Below, in pieces: positions 23,789 to 34,704 of a DNA stretch of 64,000 nucleotides (position 1 is the stretch's first letter; every line of letters begins with the position of its first letter). This stretch comes from Papio anubis (taxonomy: Eukaryota; Chordata; Mammalia; Primates; Cercopithecidae). The stretch spans positions 93,295,181 to 93,359,180 of the forward strand of contig NC_044984.1 of NCBI RefSeq assembly GCF_008728515.1, given 5' to 3'. The position numbers and the translations under genes are program-made. The notes beneath the pieces were generated by a model. That model ran no database searches, had not been told where the DNA came from, and saw only the letters and a program-made list of their open reading frames with translations.

Positions 23789-24370
23789 ATTTTTTTTTAA
23801 GAAACAGCTTTTGATCCCATTGCCCATGCTGGAGTGAAGTGGTGCGATCATGGCTCACTATAGTTTCAAACTCCTGGGCTGAAGTGATCCTCCTGCCTCA
23901 GCCTCCCAAGTAGCTAGGACTACAGGCACACATTTCTGCACTCAGCTTTTTTTTTTGAGACAGCATCTCACTCTGTTGCCCAGGCTGGAGTGCAGTGCTG
24001 TGATCTCAGCTCACTGCAACCTCTGCCTCCTGGATTCAAATGATTTTCCTGCCTCAGCCTCCTGAGTAGCTGGGATTAGAGACAGCTGCTACCACACTCA
24101 GCTAATTTTTGCATTTGTAGTAGAGATGGGGTTTCACCATGTTGGTCAGGCTGGTCTTGAGCTCCTAATCTCCAGTGATCCACCCACCTTGGCCTCCCAA
24201 AGTGCTGGGACTACAGGTGTGAGCCACTGCACCAGGCGTTATTTTTGAATTTTTGTAGAAATGGGGTCTTATGTTGGCCAGGCTGGTCTTGAACTCCTAG
24301 CTTCAAGTGATCCTCCTGTCTTGGCCTCCCAAAGTGCTGAAATTACAGAAATGAGCCACTATGCCCGGCC
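23789..24370 (-). mobile_element. AluJ-like, antisense, split by a younger Alu
   Basis: Left part 23,789-23,946 ends in 'cacacatttctgcactcagc'; the right part resumes at 24,238 with 'tttgaatttttgtagaaatggggtctt' and ends 'ccactatgcccggcc'. Together they make a complete old Alu. Confidence 0.92.
23947..24237 (-). mobile_element. AluS-like, antisense, nested in the older Alu
   Basis: Complete dimer from poly-T to 'ccactgcaccaggc', inserted at the linker of the AluJ-like copy. Confidence 0.93.
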
Positions 24371-24899
24371 CGTTACTTTCAGCTTTTTAATTGGCTTTGT
24401 CTTATTGATACTTCCTTCAAAATGTCTATCATGTCCATTTGAGAATCTAGAGGTTTTTTTTTTTTTTTTTTCCAAGGATTACCTCTTTTTCTAAAGCCCT
24501 CCACCTCATGCACATTCCTTTCTTTCTATTTTCATCACCGCATTGTGATCTAGGCCTTCTCTTCCTTTTCCCTAAATTTCATTGGTGTTCATTTGATTAC
24601 AGAATGAAATCTATAGTCTTCAACCTGGCATACAAAACCTCCCACAATCTGTCTCCAGTTGATCTTTCCATCTTTCTAGTCTAATACTTGCCTGTAGTAA
24701 TTTTTTTTTTCAATCTTTCTGTTCACTGTCCTGAAATGCATCTTCCATGGCATTGCTTTGGTCCTCAGTTTAGTCCTTTTATTTTTCAGTCTACTCCTTT
24801 GGATACTTCTCATCTTCAAGGTTCAGCTCATGTCTCATCTTTTGATATGACCATTCCTAAATATTTAAATCCATATTCTGAAGTTATTGGCCGTTGTTG

Positions 24900-25050
24900 T
24901 CTATATCTTTGCTGCTCAAAATGTCGTTAAATGAGGAGCAGCATTGGCACCACCTGGGAGATGGTTAGAAATGAATCTTGGGGCTCTGCCTCAGACCTGC
25001 TGAATTCAAATCTGCATTTTAGCATGATCCTTGAAGTGATGCATGAGACA
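24900..25050 (-). mobile_element. MER5A-type DNA transposon remnant
   Basis: 'gctgctcaaaatgtcg', 'agcattggcaccacctgggagatggttagaaatgaatcttggggctctgcctcagacctgctgaattc' is the MER5 pattern; the right end is decayed. Confidence 0.72.
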
Positions 25051-25289
25051 CTTGTCTGTCCCATTTAGATACTTATATAATACTCAACCCAAACAACAAC
25101 TTACGTACTTATCTGCACTCCTCAAGATCCTTGAAGTCTGCAAACCTGTTTTATTTTTCTTTAGTATCTCTGAAACACAATTTCATGGTAAAGTAGGTGC
25201 TTACTAAATAGATTTTAGTGTCCTTCTCTTTCTTTTTCTATTTAAAGGAGGAAAAAACTCCCAAGACTCCTAGAAAGTGAGCATGAGCT

Positions 25290-25405
25290 GCTATGGTTTG
25301 AATGTAACCTCTTCAAAATTCAGGTATTGCCAATGAGATACTGTTAAGAGGCGAAGTCTTTAAGATGTGATTGAGCCATTAGGGCTCCTTCCTTGTGAAT
25401 GGAAC
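25290..25405 (+). mobile_element. MaLR LTR fragment (MLT1/MST-like), 5' part
   Basis: 'tgctatggtttgaatgtaacctc', 'gatactgttaagaggcgaagtctttaagatgtgattgagccat' match the first 110 bases of an MLT1/MST-type LTR. Truncated. Confidence 0.7.
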
Positions 25406-25800
25406 AAGGTCAGCAAACAAATAGGAGTGCTAAGGTAAATGACTGTAGAACAAAATGGTGTTTATGTAGCTTGATGGTACATGTAATTTCATAATTGCAT
25501 TTTGTGTCTGAAAAAATATGAGGTTTTGCTAAGCTTAATAGAGAAATTCCTGCTTTGTGGCAATGTTGTCCATTAGTTAACCAGAGAGAAATATGAGGAC
25601 AGATAATGTCACTATATTCTTCCACTAGCCTAGGTTTATAAAAGCTCTAAGACTGCAAGAGTTACAGATGACTCCAGCACGCTCTCATACTATTACTTAA
25701 CTTTCTTTATGGAAATGTGTCTTATTCTGTCAACAAACTACACGAGGGGCAAGGACATGTATTATATAATTTTGTATATACTTGATAATGCTCATGACAT
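25406..25800. other. No recognised features
   Basis: AT-rich, nothing supported. Confidence 0.4.
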
Positions 25801-25804
25801 AGAG

Positions 25805-25872
25805 CTTCAGTTCCTTCCCTCCCTCCCTCCCTCCTGCCTATCTTCCTTTTCTTTATTCCTGCCTTCCATCCT
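25805..25872 (+). repeat. Pyrimidine-rich CCCT/CCTT tract
   Basis: Starts with four (TCCC) units and decays into C/T-rich sequence next to the 3' end of the antisense L2. Confidence 0.8.
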
Positions 25873-25914
25873 TCAAGTGTTTGTTGAGTGACTGAGATCA
25901 AATATTGAGATATT

Positions 25915-26171
25915 GTGTAATTCCAGCACTTTGGGAGGCAAGGCGGGTAGATTATGAGGTCAGGAGATGGAGACCATCCTGGCTAACACGGTGAAACCCC
26001 GTCTCTACTAAAAATACAAAAAATTAGCCAGGTGTGGTGGCGGGAGCCTGTAGTCCCAGCTTCTTGGGAGACTGAGGCCGGAGAATGGCGTGAACCCAGG
26101 AGGCAGCGCTTGCAGTGAGCCGAGATCGCGCCACTGCACTCCAGCCTGGGAGACAGAGCGAGACTTCATCT
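25915..26171 (+). mobile_element. AluY-like, 5'-truncated by about 20 bases
   Basis: Starts at 'tgtaattccagcactttggg'. Carries AluY-type 'gaccatcctggctaacacggtgaaac', 'gagaatggcgtgaaccc' and retained CpGs ('gagccgagatcgcgcc'), so it is among the youngest Alus here. Its tail passes into (CAAA)n. Confidence 0.93.
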
Positions 26172-26228
26172 CAAAAAACAAACAAACAAACAAACAAACA
26201 AAAAATATATATATAGATGTATATGTAG

Positions 26229-26290
<62 letters not shown>
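26172..26290 (+). repeat. Compound microsatellite (CAAA)n-(TA)n-(CA)n-(GA)n
   Basis: CAAA units to about 26,205, a TA/GATA patch, then 21 uninterrupted AC units (26,231-26,272) and nine AG units (26,273-26,290). Seeded by the AluY tail; a likely highly polymorphic marker. Confidence 0.95.
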
Positions 26291-26291
<1 letters not shown>

Positions 26292-27884
26292 TTGTATCTG
26301 TAGAGTAGAATATTCTATTCTAGTGCTATTATATATGCTGGGGATAAATTGCCCATTAAATGAATGTCCTTCTCTTTATGGAACTTGCATTCCAGTGGAG
26401 CAAAAAGATAAACAAAATCAATAAGAGGAATGTATAGTTAGAGCATGATAAATGCTGCAGAAAAAGATTAGAGAAGAGGTCTTGGAATTGGGGAGGCATA
26501 CTTTAAAATAAGCCAGAGAAGACCACCTTTGAGAACGTAATTTAAGAAAAGACCTGAAGAAGGTAAATTATGTAGCTATCTGAGGGAAGAACGTCCCAGA
26601 GAATGGAACAGCAAGTACAGAGCTGAGGTGGGCATGAACAGGGAGGAGTAAGAACGGTCTTTTGGGTTTGAAGTAGAGGGAGCTTGCGGGAGAATGACAG
26701 GAAAGATGAGGTCAGATACTATGTTTTAATAGGATCTCTCTGGCTGCAATATTGAGAAAAGCCAGAAGGGGGACAAGGTGGAGGTGTGAAGACCAATTAG
26801 AAGGCCACTGCAATAATACAGACAGGAGATGGTGGTGCTTAGACCAGGGAAGCAGCCATGGAAGAGGTGAGAGGCGGTTAGATTCTGCATATATTCCGAG
26901 AGAAGAGCCAACAGGATTTGCTGAAAGATTGAATTTGGAGTATGAGAGACAGAGAGGCATCCAGGATTCAGGCATTTAAGATTTTTGGCCTGAGCAAGTA
27001 GAAAGATGCAGCTGCCATCAAGTGAGATGGGGGAAAGCTGCGGTGGAGAAGTCTTTTTTAGGGAAGATTAGGAACTTAGCTTTGGCAATGTTGAGTTGGA
27101 CATATCTTTTAGACAAGTGGAGATATTGAGGAGGCAGTTGAATATTTGTGGAATGAATGAATAAGCAGGATCTTAATCAAGTGTTTAACTCCCTTAAACA
27201 TAAATCAACTTTTCCTCTACTTCCTCATAATGTGAAGCACTTTGGGATGTGACATTGGAAATCAGAGTCTTCTGACCAAGGCCTAGGTCTTCCTGAATTC
27301 CAGGCCTAGAGATCTGACAATGTGCTGGCCATCTTCCCTTAAATGTTCTCTAGAGCCTCACCATGTGTAAAATGGAACGCACTCTTTTTATCCCGAGTCT
27401 GGTCTCCCTCTTTGTGACTGCGGTGAGTAGGCACCACCAGGCATGTAAGCTGGGAGTCATACCTCATTCCTTCCATTTCCTCATCTCCATGTCTATTGGT
27501 CACCAAATCTTATCAACCCCACTTCCAAACCATTTCTAGAACCCATCTCCCCTCTCCATCTTCCCTGCTGCTTTTTTAGATTTATGCTTTCATTGTCTCT
27601 CACCTGGATTATATGTAAATCTTCTCCTACCTGGTTTCCCAGTCTCCAATCGATCCTTCACATAGCTCCCAGAGTGATTTTCTAAAATGTAAATGTGGCC
27701 ATGTTACTCTTCTGCTTAAAAAATTTCCAAAGGCTTTCCTCTTTCTATAAAACCCAAAACTTGAGTTTGGCCTGCAAGGATCATCATGATCTGGCTCCTG
27801 CTTATCTCTTAGATTTATTGTCCCCCCATCCCCCCAATCAATCCTATCCATTGGCCAGATTATACTACCTGTAGTTAGTTAACT

Positions 27885-28084
27885 TATTCATTCAATTTTC
27901 AGATATAAATAGGATGCTTCATATGTTACAAGCACTATGCTAAGCTGTGGGGGATACAATGCTAGACATTGAAAAAGCTTGAAATAAACCTCCTGGTTCT
28001 CTTCCTTCCTACTTACTTACAGTCACCATACAGTAAGCTATGGGGGATACAATGCTGCATTGTACGCAGACTTGGTTCCTGCCC
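27885..28084 (-). mobile_element. Antisense L2 3'-end fragment nested in the sense L2, itself disrupted
   Basis: 'cattcaattttcagatataaatagg...caagcactatgc' then 'gacttggttcctgccctcatgag' is the reversed L2 terminus. Between them sits about 70 foreign bases flanked by two copies of a 23-base segment (27,941-27,963 and 28,034-28,056, one mismatch). Confidence 0.65.
27981..28033 (+). repeat. 53-bp segment duplicated at 29,540-29,592
   Basis: The two segments match at 50 of 53 positions, same orientation, 1.56 kb apart. Shared core includes 'aaacctcctggttctcttcc'. See findings. Confidence 0.88.
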
Positions 28085-28325
28085 TCATGAGACTATACTT
28101 TCTCAATTTCCATGCCTTTGCTCTCTGAACCCCCAGCCTTGAATTTACCACCATCTGCTCCTCCCTCCACCTCACTGCCATGTCCTCCTTCTCCTACCAG
28201 CCACTTAGAGAATACCATCTCACCTTTTAAGTATCAGCTTACGTCATTCCCTTGTATTAAGCTCTTTACTCTATCCCTTTTCTCTTCTAAAAACGTTTCC
28301 TCCCTCAAAAGGTATTACTGAAAAA

Positions 28326-28570
28326 CTTGATAGCTCTAGAAGTGAGGATATCTCTAAGTACATTCCAGGTTCAGTTCAGAATATTGTCTTATCTTATACT
28401 AGAAGATCACAGCTCAAGGAACAGGATTTCCTTCTTTATCTCAAAAGGGAAAAAAGCCTCATTTTCCTGGATTTTTCCCATGCTCCTTGGGCTCCACAAG
28501 TGGGATAAGCAATTGTTAATCTGCTGCAGGGTGAGTGAACCCAACTACATTGGATTTACATGCAGTGGAT
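28326..28570. other. No recognised features
   Basis: Single-copy-looking sequence upstream of the Alu. Confidence 0.4.
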
Positions 28571-28579
28571 TCTCCAGGA

Positions 28580-28880
28580 CTTTTTTTTTTTTTTTTTTTT
28601 TGAGGCAGAGTCTCACTCTGTTGCCCAGGCTGGAGTGCAGTGGTATGATCTCGGTTCACTGCAAGCTCTGCCTCCTGGGTTCACACCATTCTCCTGCCTC
28701 AGCCTCCCGAGTAGCTGGGACTACAGGTGTCCACCACCGCGTCCAGCTAATTTTTGTATTTTTAGTAGAGACAGGGGTCCATCATATCGGCCAGGCTGGT
28801 CTCGAACTCATGACCTTGTGATCCACCTGCCTTGGCCTCCCAAAGTGTTGGGATTACAGGCGTGAGCCACTGCACCCAGC
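28580..28880 (-). mobile_element. Alu (S/Y-like), antisense
   Basis: 22 T, then a full dimer ending 'ccactgcacccagc'. Flanked by ctccagga at 28,572-28,579 and 28,881-28,888. It produces spurious 101- and 164-residue plus-strand frames. Confidence 0.95.
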
Positions 28881-28888
28881 CTCCAGGA

Positions 28889-30440
28889 TATTTAAATTGT
28901 AAAGCCTTAGGGGTGGTGAGCTGATAGGTAGGGGTGCTAGGAACCTCGTCTTAAAACTAAGTTTGCATAGCTAGCTTACAATTTTCACTTAGGTTAATAC
29001 ACATAGATTTATAGTAGCTTGTGGGGAACTGATAAAGATGTGGGTTAAAGATTCCTTTTAAAGCCAGCCCTTAATGCTACCACTGTACAGAAAGATGGCA
29101 GAGTGACTGCCTTTATAGACACCTGCCCACACTTTCTAATCTGCCCTCAGTTGCAACTCCTAGAGAGTAGGCACACAGCTTAGGGTGGAAAATACACGGG
29201 AATTCAGTACTTGTAAATAGATGGGAGGTGGGTAATGAGGATGAGTGACAGAAGAAAAACCTTCTTTGTTTGTCTGTTCTCACCACCTAAGGGGTTCTTC
29301 AGAAAACCAGTGAGCTTTACGCTCAGGTTGAGAAATCCCTGTTATAGTCACTTTAATTGCAATCTCTATTTCTTCTCTCTTTTTCTTTCTCTCTCTGTGT
29401 CTCTACACCTCTCCCTCACCACTTTCTGGATATGCACACATATTTACATTCAGATGATTTTAGAAAGCTCCATTGGGGAATAACTATAAATTATGAATAT
29501 GCAACAGCACTAAAACCAACTATTATAGTCAAAAATCCTGAAATAAACCTCCTGGTTCTCTTCCTTCCTACTTATTTACAGTCAGCACACAGCAATATAT
29601 CTTAGAGTGAGGCTAAATGGATATCTGATACTCACTCTAATGTGATAGGCAATCAATAACTCGGTTATTGCTGTTGAAGCATTTTAAGGACTACTTCCAT
29701 GTCACTCTGGCTATGATAAAAACCATAGTCTCCAAATTGGTACAGTAGGGTGAACCTTCCATGATGAATGGTAGCATGTATTTGATTACACATATGTATA
29801 CATACATGTACACACAGATACACATACCTAAACATTATAACCAGATTAGTATATTCCTTTTGCATTGTACTGAATACTGTAAAATAATGTTTCATCAGTG
29901 ATTGTCAGAGTTATAAAATCATTTGAATACATTAATAAGCTATAAACGTTTTAATTTTAAAGGATAAGATATGCTGCACAAAAGAGCTAGTACAGCTACT
30001 GCTTATGTGTTTAATTTATTTAAAGAGATGCCTGTTCTGTTATTACTTCAAATATAGCTATATCCACATGTAAGTGATTTTAATTTGCTACAACATTTAG
30101 ATCTATCAATGAGACATTTTATAAATTAAAATTATGTCACATAAGGAGACTATCTTGATTATGAAGCTTTATTAGGTGATGATTATAAGTGCCTTGTTTA
30201 ATAATTATAACAGCTTAATGGCTCCTGTAGTTATACTTTATAATAAAAATTGCACATTTAATAATATGGAAAGGGATGGTACACAGTGAACTTACAAAAA
30301 AGTATTGATTCTGAACCTTTAAATTGGATTCCTATTGATCTGATGTATGAATATTTTATTGGTGAAAATGTTTTCAGGGTTGCCAGTTTCTATTACTGCA
30401 TGTTAGCAATTTTACTGGCTATGTACAATGGACAAATTAA
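28889..30440. other. About 1.5 kb without recognised repeats
   Basis: Includes a C/T-rich patch (29,370-29,420) and the 29,540-29,592 duplicate. 29,900-30,440 is strongly AT-rich. No gene supported. Confidence 0.45.
29540..29592 (+). repeat. Partner of the 27,981-28,033 duplication
   Basis: Same 53-base segment in direct orientation with three differences. Confidence 0.88.
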
Positions 30441-30857
30441 ATGCCAAGGTATGGACATATCCAGCACCCCACACTGATTATTTTGATCCACTACCACTGT
30501 ACACTACAAGGGCCTTCCCTTTCTCTGTCCCACCTCTGTTCTGGAAGGTGAGCCACAGACTTCTGTACATGCCTCAGATACATGACAAGACAGTGGTGGG
30601 TGGTCTGGCTTGTCATCTGGTAGAGGCTGGGTGGGCATGTGTCTCTTCCTGCTAAGGCCCACAGCCCCTTAGCTAAGACTTACACATCTGCTCCAAGGCC
30701 AGTCACTTGGGCCCGAGTACTTGGGCTCTGGGATGAGGTAGAGCAAAATGACTGAATAAAAGCTTCAACCAATTGTCCTCCCCACAGGAACACCAAACTG
30801 AACAACTATGCACACAAAAAAGCACCTTCATAAGAACCAAAAATCAGCTTAGGTACC

Positions 30858-31400
30858 AGCTTGGCCACAGTGGAGTAGAGCACCAAGCAGGCTCTTGGGG
30901 TTCCTGATTCCAGGCCTAGCTCTTAGATGGCATTTCTGGACCTGCCCTGGGCCAGAATGGAGCCCATTGCCCTTCTGGGAGAGTCCCAGTCCTGCCAGCA
31001 TTCATCATAAAGTGACTGAAGAGCTCTTGTGCCTTGAGCAAACACTGGTGGTACCCCAGAAGTACTCACCATGGACCCAGGGTAGTGGTGATCACAGGGA
31101 GAGACTCCTCTGTTTGTGGAAAGGTGAGGGAAGAGTAGAAGAATTTTGTCTTGAGGTATGTGTCCCAGCTCAGCCACAACTGAGTAAGGCGCCAGGCACA
31201 TTCCTAAGGTTTCTGACTGTAGGACCTGGCTCTTGGACAGCACCTCTGGACCCACCCAGGGTTGGGGGAATTCACTGCCCTGAAGAGAAGGACACAAGCA
31301 TGGCTGGCTTTGCCACCTGCTGATTGTAGAACCCGAGGGCTATGAGCAAACATAAGCAGTAGCTAGGCAGTGGTTACCACAGGTGTTGGGTGAGACCCAA
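30858..31400 (+). repeat. Tandem repeats of about 309 bp in the L1 5' UTR
   Basis: The segment from 30,858 ('agcttggccacagtggag') recurs diverged from 31,167 ('agctcagccacaactgag'), keeping order: '...gcctagctcttagatggcattt', 'tggaccta/gacccag', 'gagcaaaca'. A third partial copy may follow. A 142-residue frame over this region (30,895-31,323) is not supported as a gene. Confidence 0.65.
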
Positions 31401-31486
31401 TGCTGTGATGCCTTCGGGTATGACCCAGAACAGTCCCAAGGACAATGGCCAAAAGGGTCCTTGTGTGATCCCACCCACAGCTCAGC

Positions 31487-31495
<9 letters not shown>

Positions 31496-31549
<54 letters not shown>
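31496..31549 (+). repeat. (AG)n microsatellite in the L1 5' UTR
   Basis: About 27 AG units, with a C interruption at the left edge. Confidence 0.95.
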
Positions 31550-31551
<2 letters not shown>

Positions 31552-31879
31552 CTATTTGTCTGGGAGAAAGTAAGGGAAGGGAACAAGAACCTATGTCTGG
31601 AAATCCAGAGAATTCTTCCAGATCTTATCCAAGACCACCAAGTACCTCTATGAGTCTGCAAGAGTCACAGTGTTACTAGACTTGGGGTGTCCCCTAATGC
31701 AGATATGGCTGCAGTGACCAAAAACTTAGATCACAATACTCAAGTCCCTTTGAATACCTTCTTGCCAAGAAGAATGGGTACAAACAAGCCCAGACTTAGA
31801 AGACTACAATAAATATCTAGCTCTTCAATGCTCAGACACTACAAACATCCATAAGCATCAAGACTATCCAGGAAAAATA

Positions 31880-32780
31880 ATCTTACCAAACAAACTAAAT
31901 AAGTCACCAGGGACCAATCCCAGAGAGACAGAGATATGTGACCTTTCAGACAGAGAATTCAAAATAACTGTTTTGAGGAAATGCAATGAAATTCAAGATA
32001 ACATAGAGAAGGAATTCAGAATTCTATAAGATACATTTAACAAGGAGATTGGAATAATTAAAAAGAATCAAGCAGAAATTCTGGAGTTGAAATATGCAAC
32101 TAACATACTGAAGAATGCATCAGAGTCTCTTAGCAGAATTGACCAAGTAGAAGAAAGAATTAGTGAGCTTGATGACAGGCTCCACAGTCAGAGGAGACAA
32201 AAGAAATAAAGAATGAATAAGAATGAAGAATGCCTCCAAGATATATAAAATATCCTCAAAAGGGCAAGTGTAAGTGTTATTGGCCCTAAAGAGGAAGTAC
32301 AAAGAGAAATAGGTGCGGGAAGTTTATTCAAAAGGATAATAGCAGAGAACTTACCAAACTTAGAGAAAATGTAAATATTCAAGTGTAAAAACACCAAGCA
32401 GATTTAACCCAAATAAGACTACCTCAAGGCATTTAATAATCAAACTCCCAAAGATCGAGGATAAAGAAAGGTTCCTAATAGCAACAAGAAGAGAAACAAA
32501 TAACATAAACAGAGCTCCAGTATGCCTGGTAGCAGACTTTTCAATAGAAACCTAACAGGCCAGGAGAAACTGGCATGACATATTTAATGTGCTGAAGGAA
32601 AAAAACCTTTGATCTTAGAACAGTATATCCAGCAAAAATATACCTCAAATATGAAGGAGAAATAATAACTTTCCTGTACAAATAAAAGTTGAGGGATTTC
32701 ATCAACACCAGACCTGTCCTACAAAAAATGCTAAAGGGAGTTTTCTATCTGAAAGAAAAGGACATTAATGAGAAATAAGA
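31880..32780 (+). pseudogene. L1 ORF1 remnant
   Basis: Nucleotide text follows the L1 ORF1 (RNA-binding chaperone) region, e.g. 'gacctttcagacagagaattc', 'gaattagtgagcttgatgacagg', 'tttcatcaacaccagacctgtcctacaa'. No frame is longer than a few dozen codons, so it cannot make protein. Confidence 0.78.
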
Positions 32781-33294
32781 AAACATCTGAAGGTGCAAAA
32801 AACTCATAGGTAATAGTACGTACAGAGAAAAATCACACAACATTATAACACTGTAATTGTAGGTTATAAACTATTAATATCTTGAGTAGAAAGACTAAAA
32901 GATCAACCAATTAAAAATAATAACTACGGCCACTTCTGAAGACATAGACAGTACAATAAGAGAAATAGAAACAACAAAAAGTTAAAAGGTATATGGGGTG
33001 GGGGGAATGAATTTAGAGTGTACAGTTTTTATTAGTTTTCTCTTGTTTGTTAGTTTATGTAATCAGTATTAAGTTATCATCCATTTAAAATAATGGGTTA
33101 TGAGATACTATTTTCAAACCTCATGGTAACTTCAAATCAAAAATCATACAACAGAGAAAAAATATGCAAAAAATAAAAAGCAAGACATTAAAACATACCA
33201 CCAGAGAAAATCACCTTCACTAAAAGGAAGACAGAAAGAAAGGAAAGAAGGAAGGAAGAGAAGACCACAAAACAACCAGGAAATAAATATCAAA

Positions 33295-34370
33295 ATGGCA
33301 GGAGTAAGTCCTTACTTATCAATAATAACATTGAATGTAAATCAACTAAACTCTCCAATCAAAAGACAGAGAGTGGCTGAATGGATTAAAAAAACCAAGA
33401 TTCAACAATCTGTTGCCTACAAGAAATCCGCTTCACCTATAAAGCCACACATAGACTGAAAATAAAGGGATGGAAAAAATATACTATGCAAATGTAAACT
33501 GAAAAAGAGCAAGAATAGTTATACATATATCAGACAAAATAGATTTCAAGACAAAAGCTATAAGGTCCTTATATGATGATAAAGGGGTCACTTCAGCAAG
33601 AGGATATAACAATTATATCCTAGTGCTAGAGCACTCAGGTATGTAAAGCAAATATTACTAGAGCTAAAGAGAAAGATAGATCTGAATACAATAATAGCTG
33701 GAGACTTCAACAGTTTCAGCATTGAACAAATGATCCAGACAGAAAATCAACAAAGAAATATCAGATGTAATCTGCAATATAGACCAAATGCCCTTAATAG
33801 ATATTTACAGAACATTTCATCCAACAGCCTCAGCATATACATTCTTCTTCTCAGGACATGGATTATTCTCAAGGATAGACTGTATGTTAAGCCACAAAAC
33901 AAGTCTAAAAAATTCAACAAAATTGAAATCATATCACTATCTTCTCTGACCACAATGGAATAAAACTATAAATCAGTATCAAGAGGAATTTTGGAAAATA
34001 TAAAAACACATGGAAATTAAACAGTATGCTCCTGAATGACCAGTGGGTCAATGAAGAGATTAAAAAGGAAATAAAAAATTTATTGAAGCAAGTAATAATG
34101 GAGACAGAACACACCAAAACCTATGGAATACGGCAAAGCCAGTGCTAAAGGGAAGTTTACAGCTGTAAGTGCCTACATCAAAAAAGAAGAAAAATTTCAA
34201 ATAAACAATGTAACGATGCATCTTAAAGAGCTAGAGAAGCAAGAGCAAACCAAACCCAAAATTAGTAGAAGAAAATAAATAAAGATCAGAGAAGAAATAA
34301 ATAAAATTAAAATGGAGAAAACAATATGAAAGATCAATGAAACAAAAAGTTGGGTTTTGCTTGCTGTACT
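33295..34370 (+). pseudogene. L1 ORF2 remnant, endonuclease region
   Basis: Begins at an ATG followed by 'gcaggagtaagtccttac', the usual start area of ORF2 in this family, and follows the endonuclease region ('gagtggctgaatggatta', 'tctgttgcctacaagaaatc', 'aatagctggagacttcaac', 'tctctgaccacaatgga'). Several stops and indels. The endonuclease nicks T-rich target DNA in active L1s; this copy is dead. Confidence 0.8.
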
Positions 34371-34650
34371 TTTTTTTTTTAGAGACAAGTCCTAGTTTAT
34401 ACAGGCTGGGTGCAGTGGCGATCTCAGCTCATGACTCCACCTCCTGGGATGCAGTAGGTTTCATATGCCTCAATCCCAGGAAACTGGGATTACAGGTGTG
34501 CCAACATGCCTGGCTAATTTTTGTATTTTTAGTAGAGATGGGGTTTCACCATGTTGGCTAGGCTGGTCCCAAACTCCTGGCCTCAAGTGATCCACCTGCT
34601 GTGACCTCCCAAAGTGCTAGGAGTACAGGGGTGAGCTACTGTGCCTGGCC
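34370..34650 (-). mobile_element. Alu, antisense, diverged, inside L1 ORF2
   Basis: Ten T, then 'agagacaagtcctag...gcagtggcgatctcagctc', ending 'gctactgtgcctggcc'. The middle of the left arm is scrambled. L1 sequence continues on both sides. Confidence 0.9.
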
Positions 34651-34704
34651 AAAAAATTGCTTTTCTTAAAAAGATAATCAAAATTTTTGTCAGTTGACAA
34701 GACT

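Larger units (their letters stand above)
23400..25230 (+). mobile_element. Long LINE-2 copy, sense, with nested Alus and MER5A
   Basis: 23,400-23,788 matches the L2 reverse-transcriptase upstream region ('aaatccagacatctaaatccaaactcatcatctgc'). After the Alus it resumes at 24,371 and runs through 'gaatgaaatctatagtcttcaacctggcatacaaaacctccca' to the 3' part near 24,890. After the MER5A a decayed terminus continues to about 25,230. Consistent order makes one element of roughly 1.1 kb net. Non-functional. Confidence 0.7.
25873..27170 (-). mobile_element. LINE-2, antisense, split by an AluY and microsatellite
   Basis: 25,873-25,914 'ttcaagtgtttgttgagtgactgag' is the reversed L2 3' terminus. After the Alu/microsatellite block, 26,295-27,170 gives 'ctttatggaacttgcattccag', 'gatctctctggctgcaatattgag', 'ccaacaggatttgctga', 'gttgagttggacatatcttttagac'. 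On the minus strand a frame at 26,975-26,712 includes AAREILLKHS, the counterpart of the conserved ARVILLK segment of the L2 ORF. Confidence 0.85.
27440..28325 (+). mobile_element. LINE-2, sense, with an internal rearrangement
   Basis: 27,440-27,880 has 'ggtcaccaaatcttatcaaccccacttcc', 'tctcacctggattata', 'ccacagagtga'-type ORF text and 'aaacccaaaacttgagtttggcctgcaaggatcatcatgatctggctcctgcttatctc'. From 28,085 the ORF end and 3' region resume. Between them lies a reversed L2 piece. Confidence 0.75.

Noticed and set aside
28327..28821. 164-residue plus-strand frame
   Set aside because: Its second half is antisense Alu; the first half has no domain or splice support.
30895..31323. 142-residue plus-strand and 124-residue minus-strand frames
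   Set aside because: Both lie in an old L1 5' UTR and are not known L1 products; overlapping frames on both strands point to chance.
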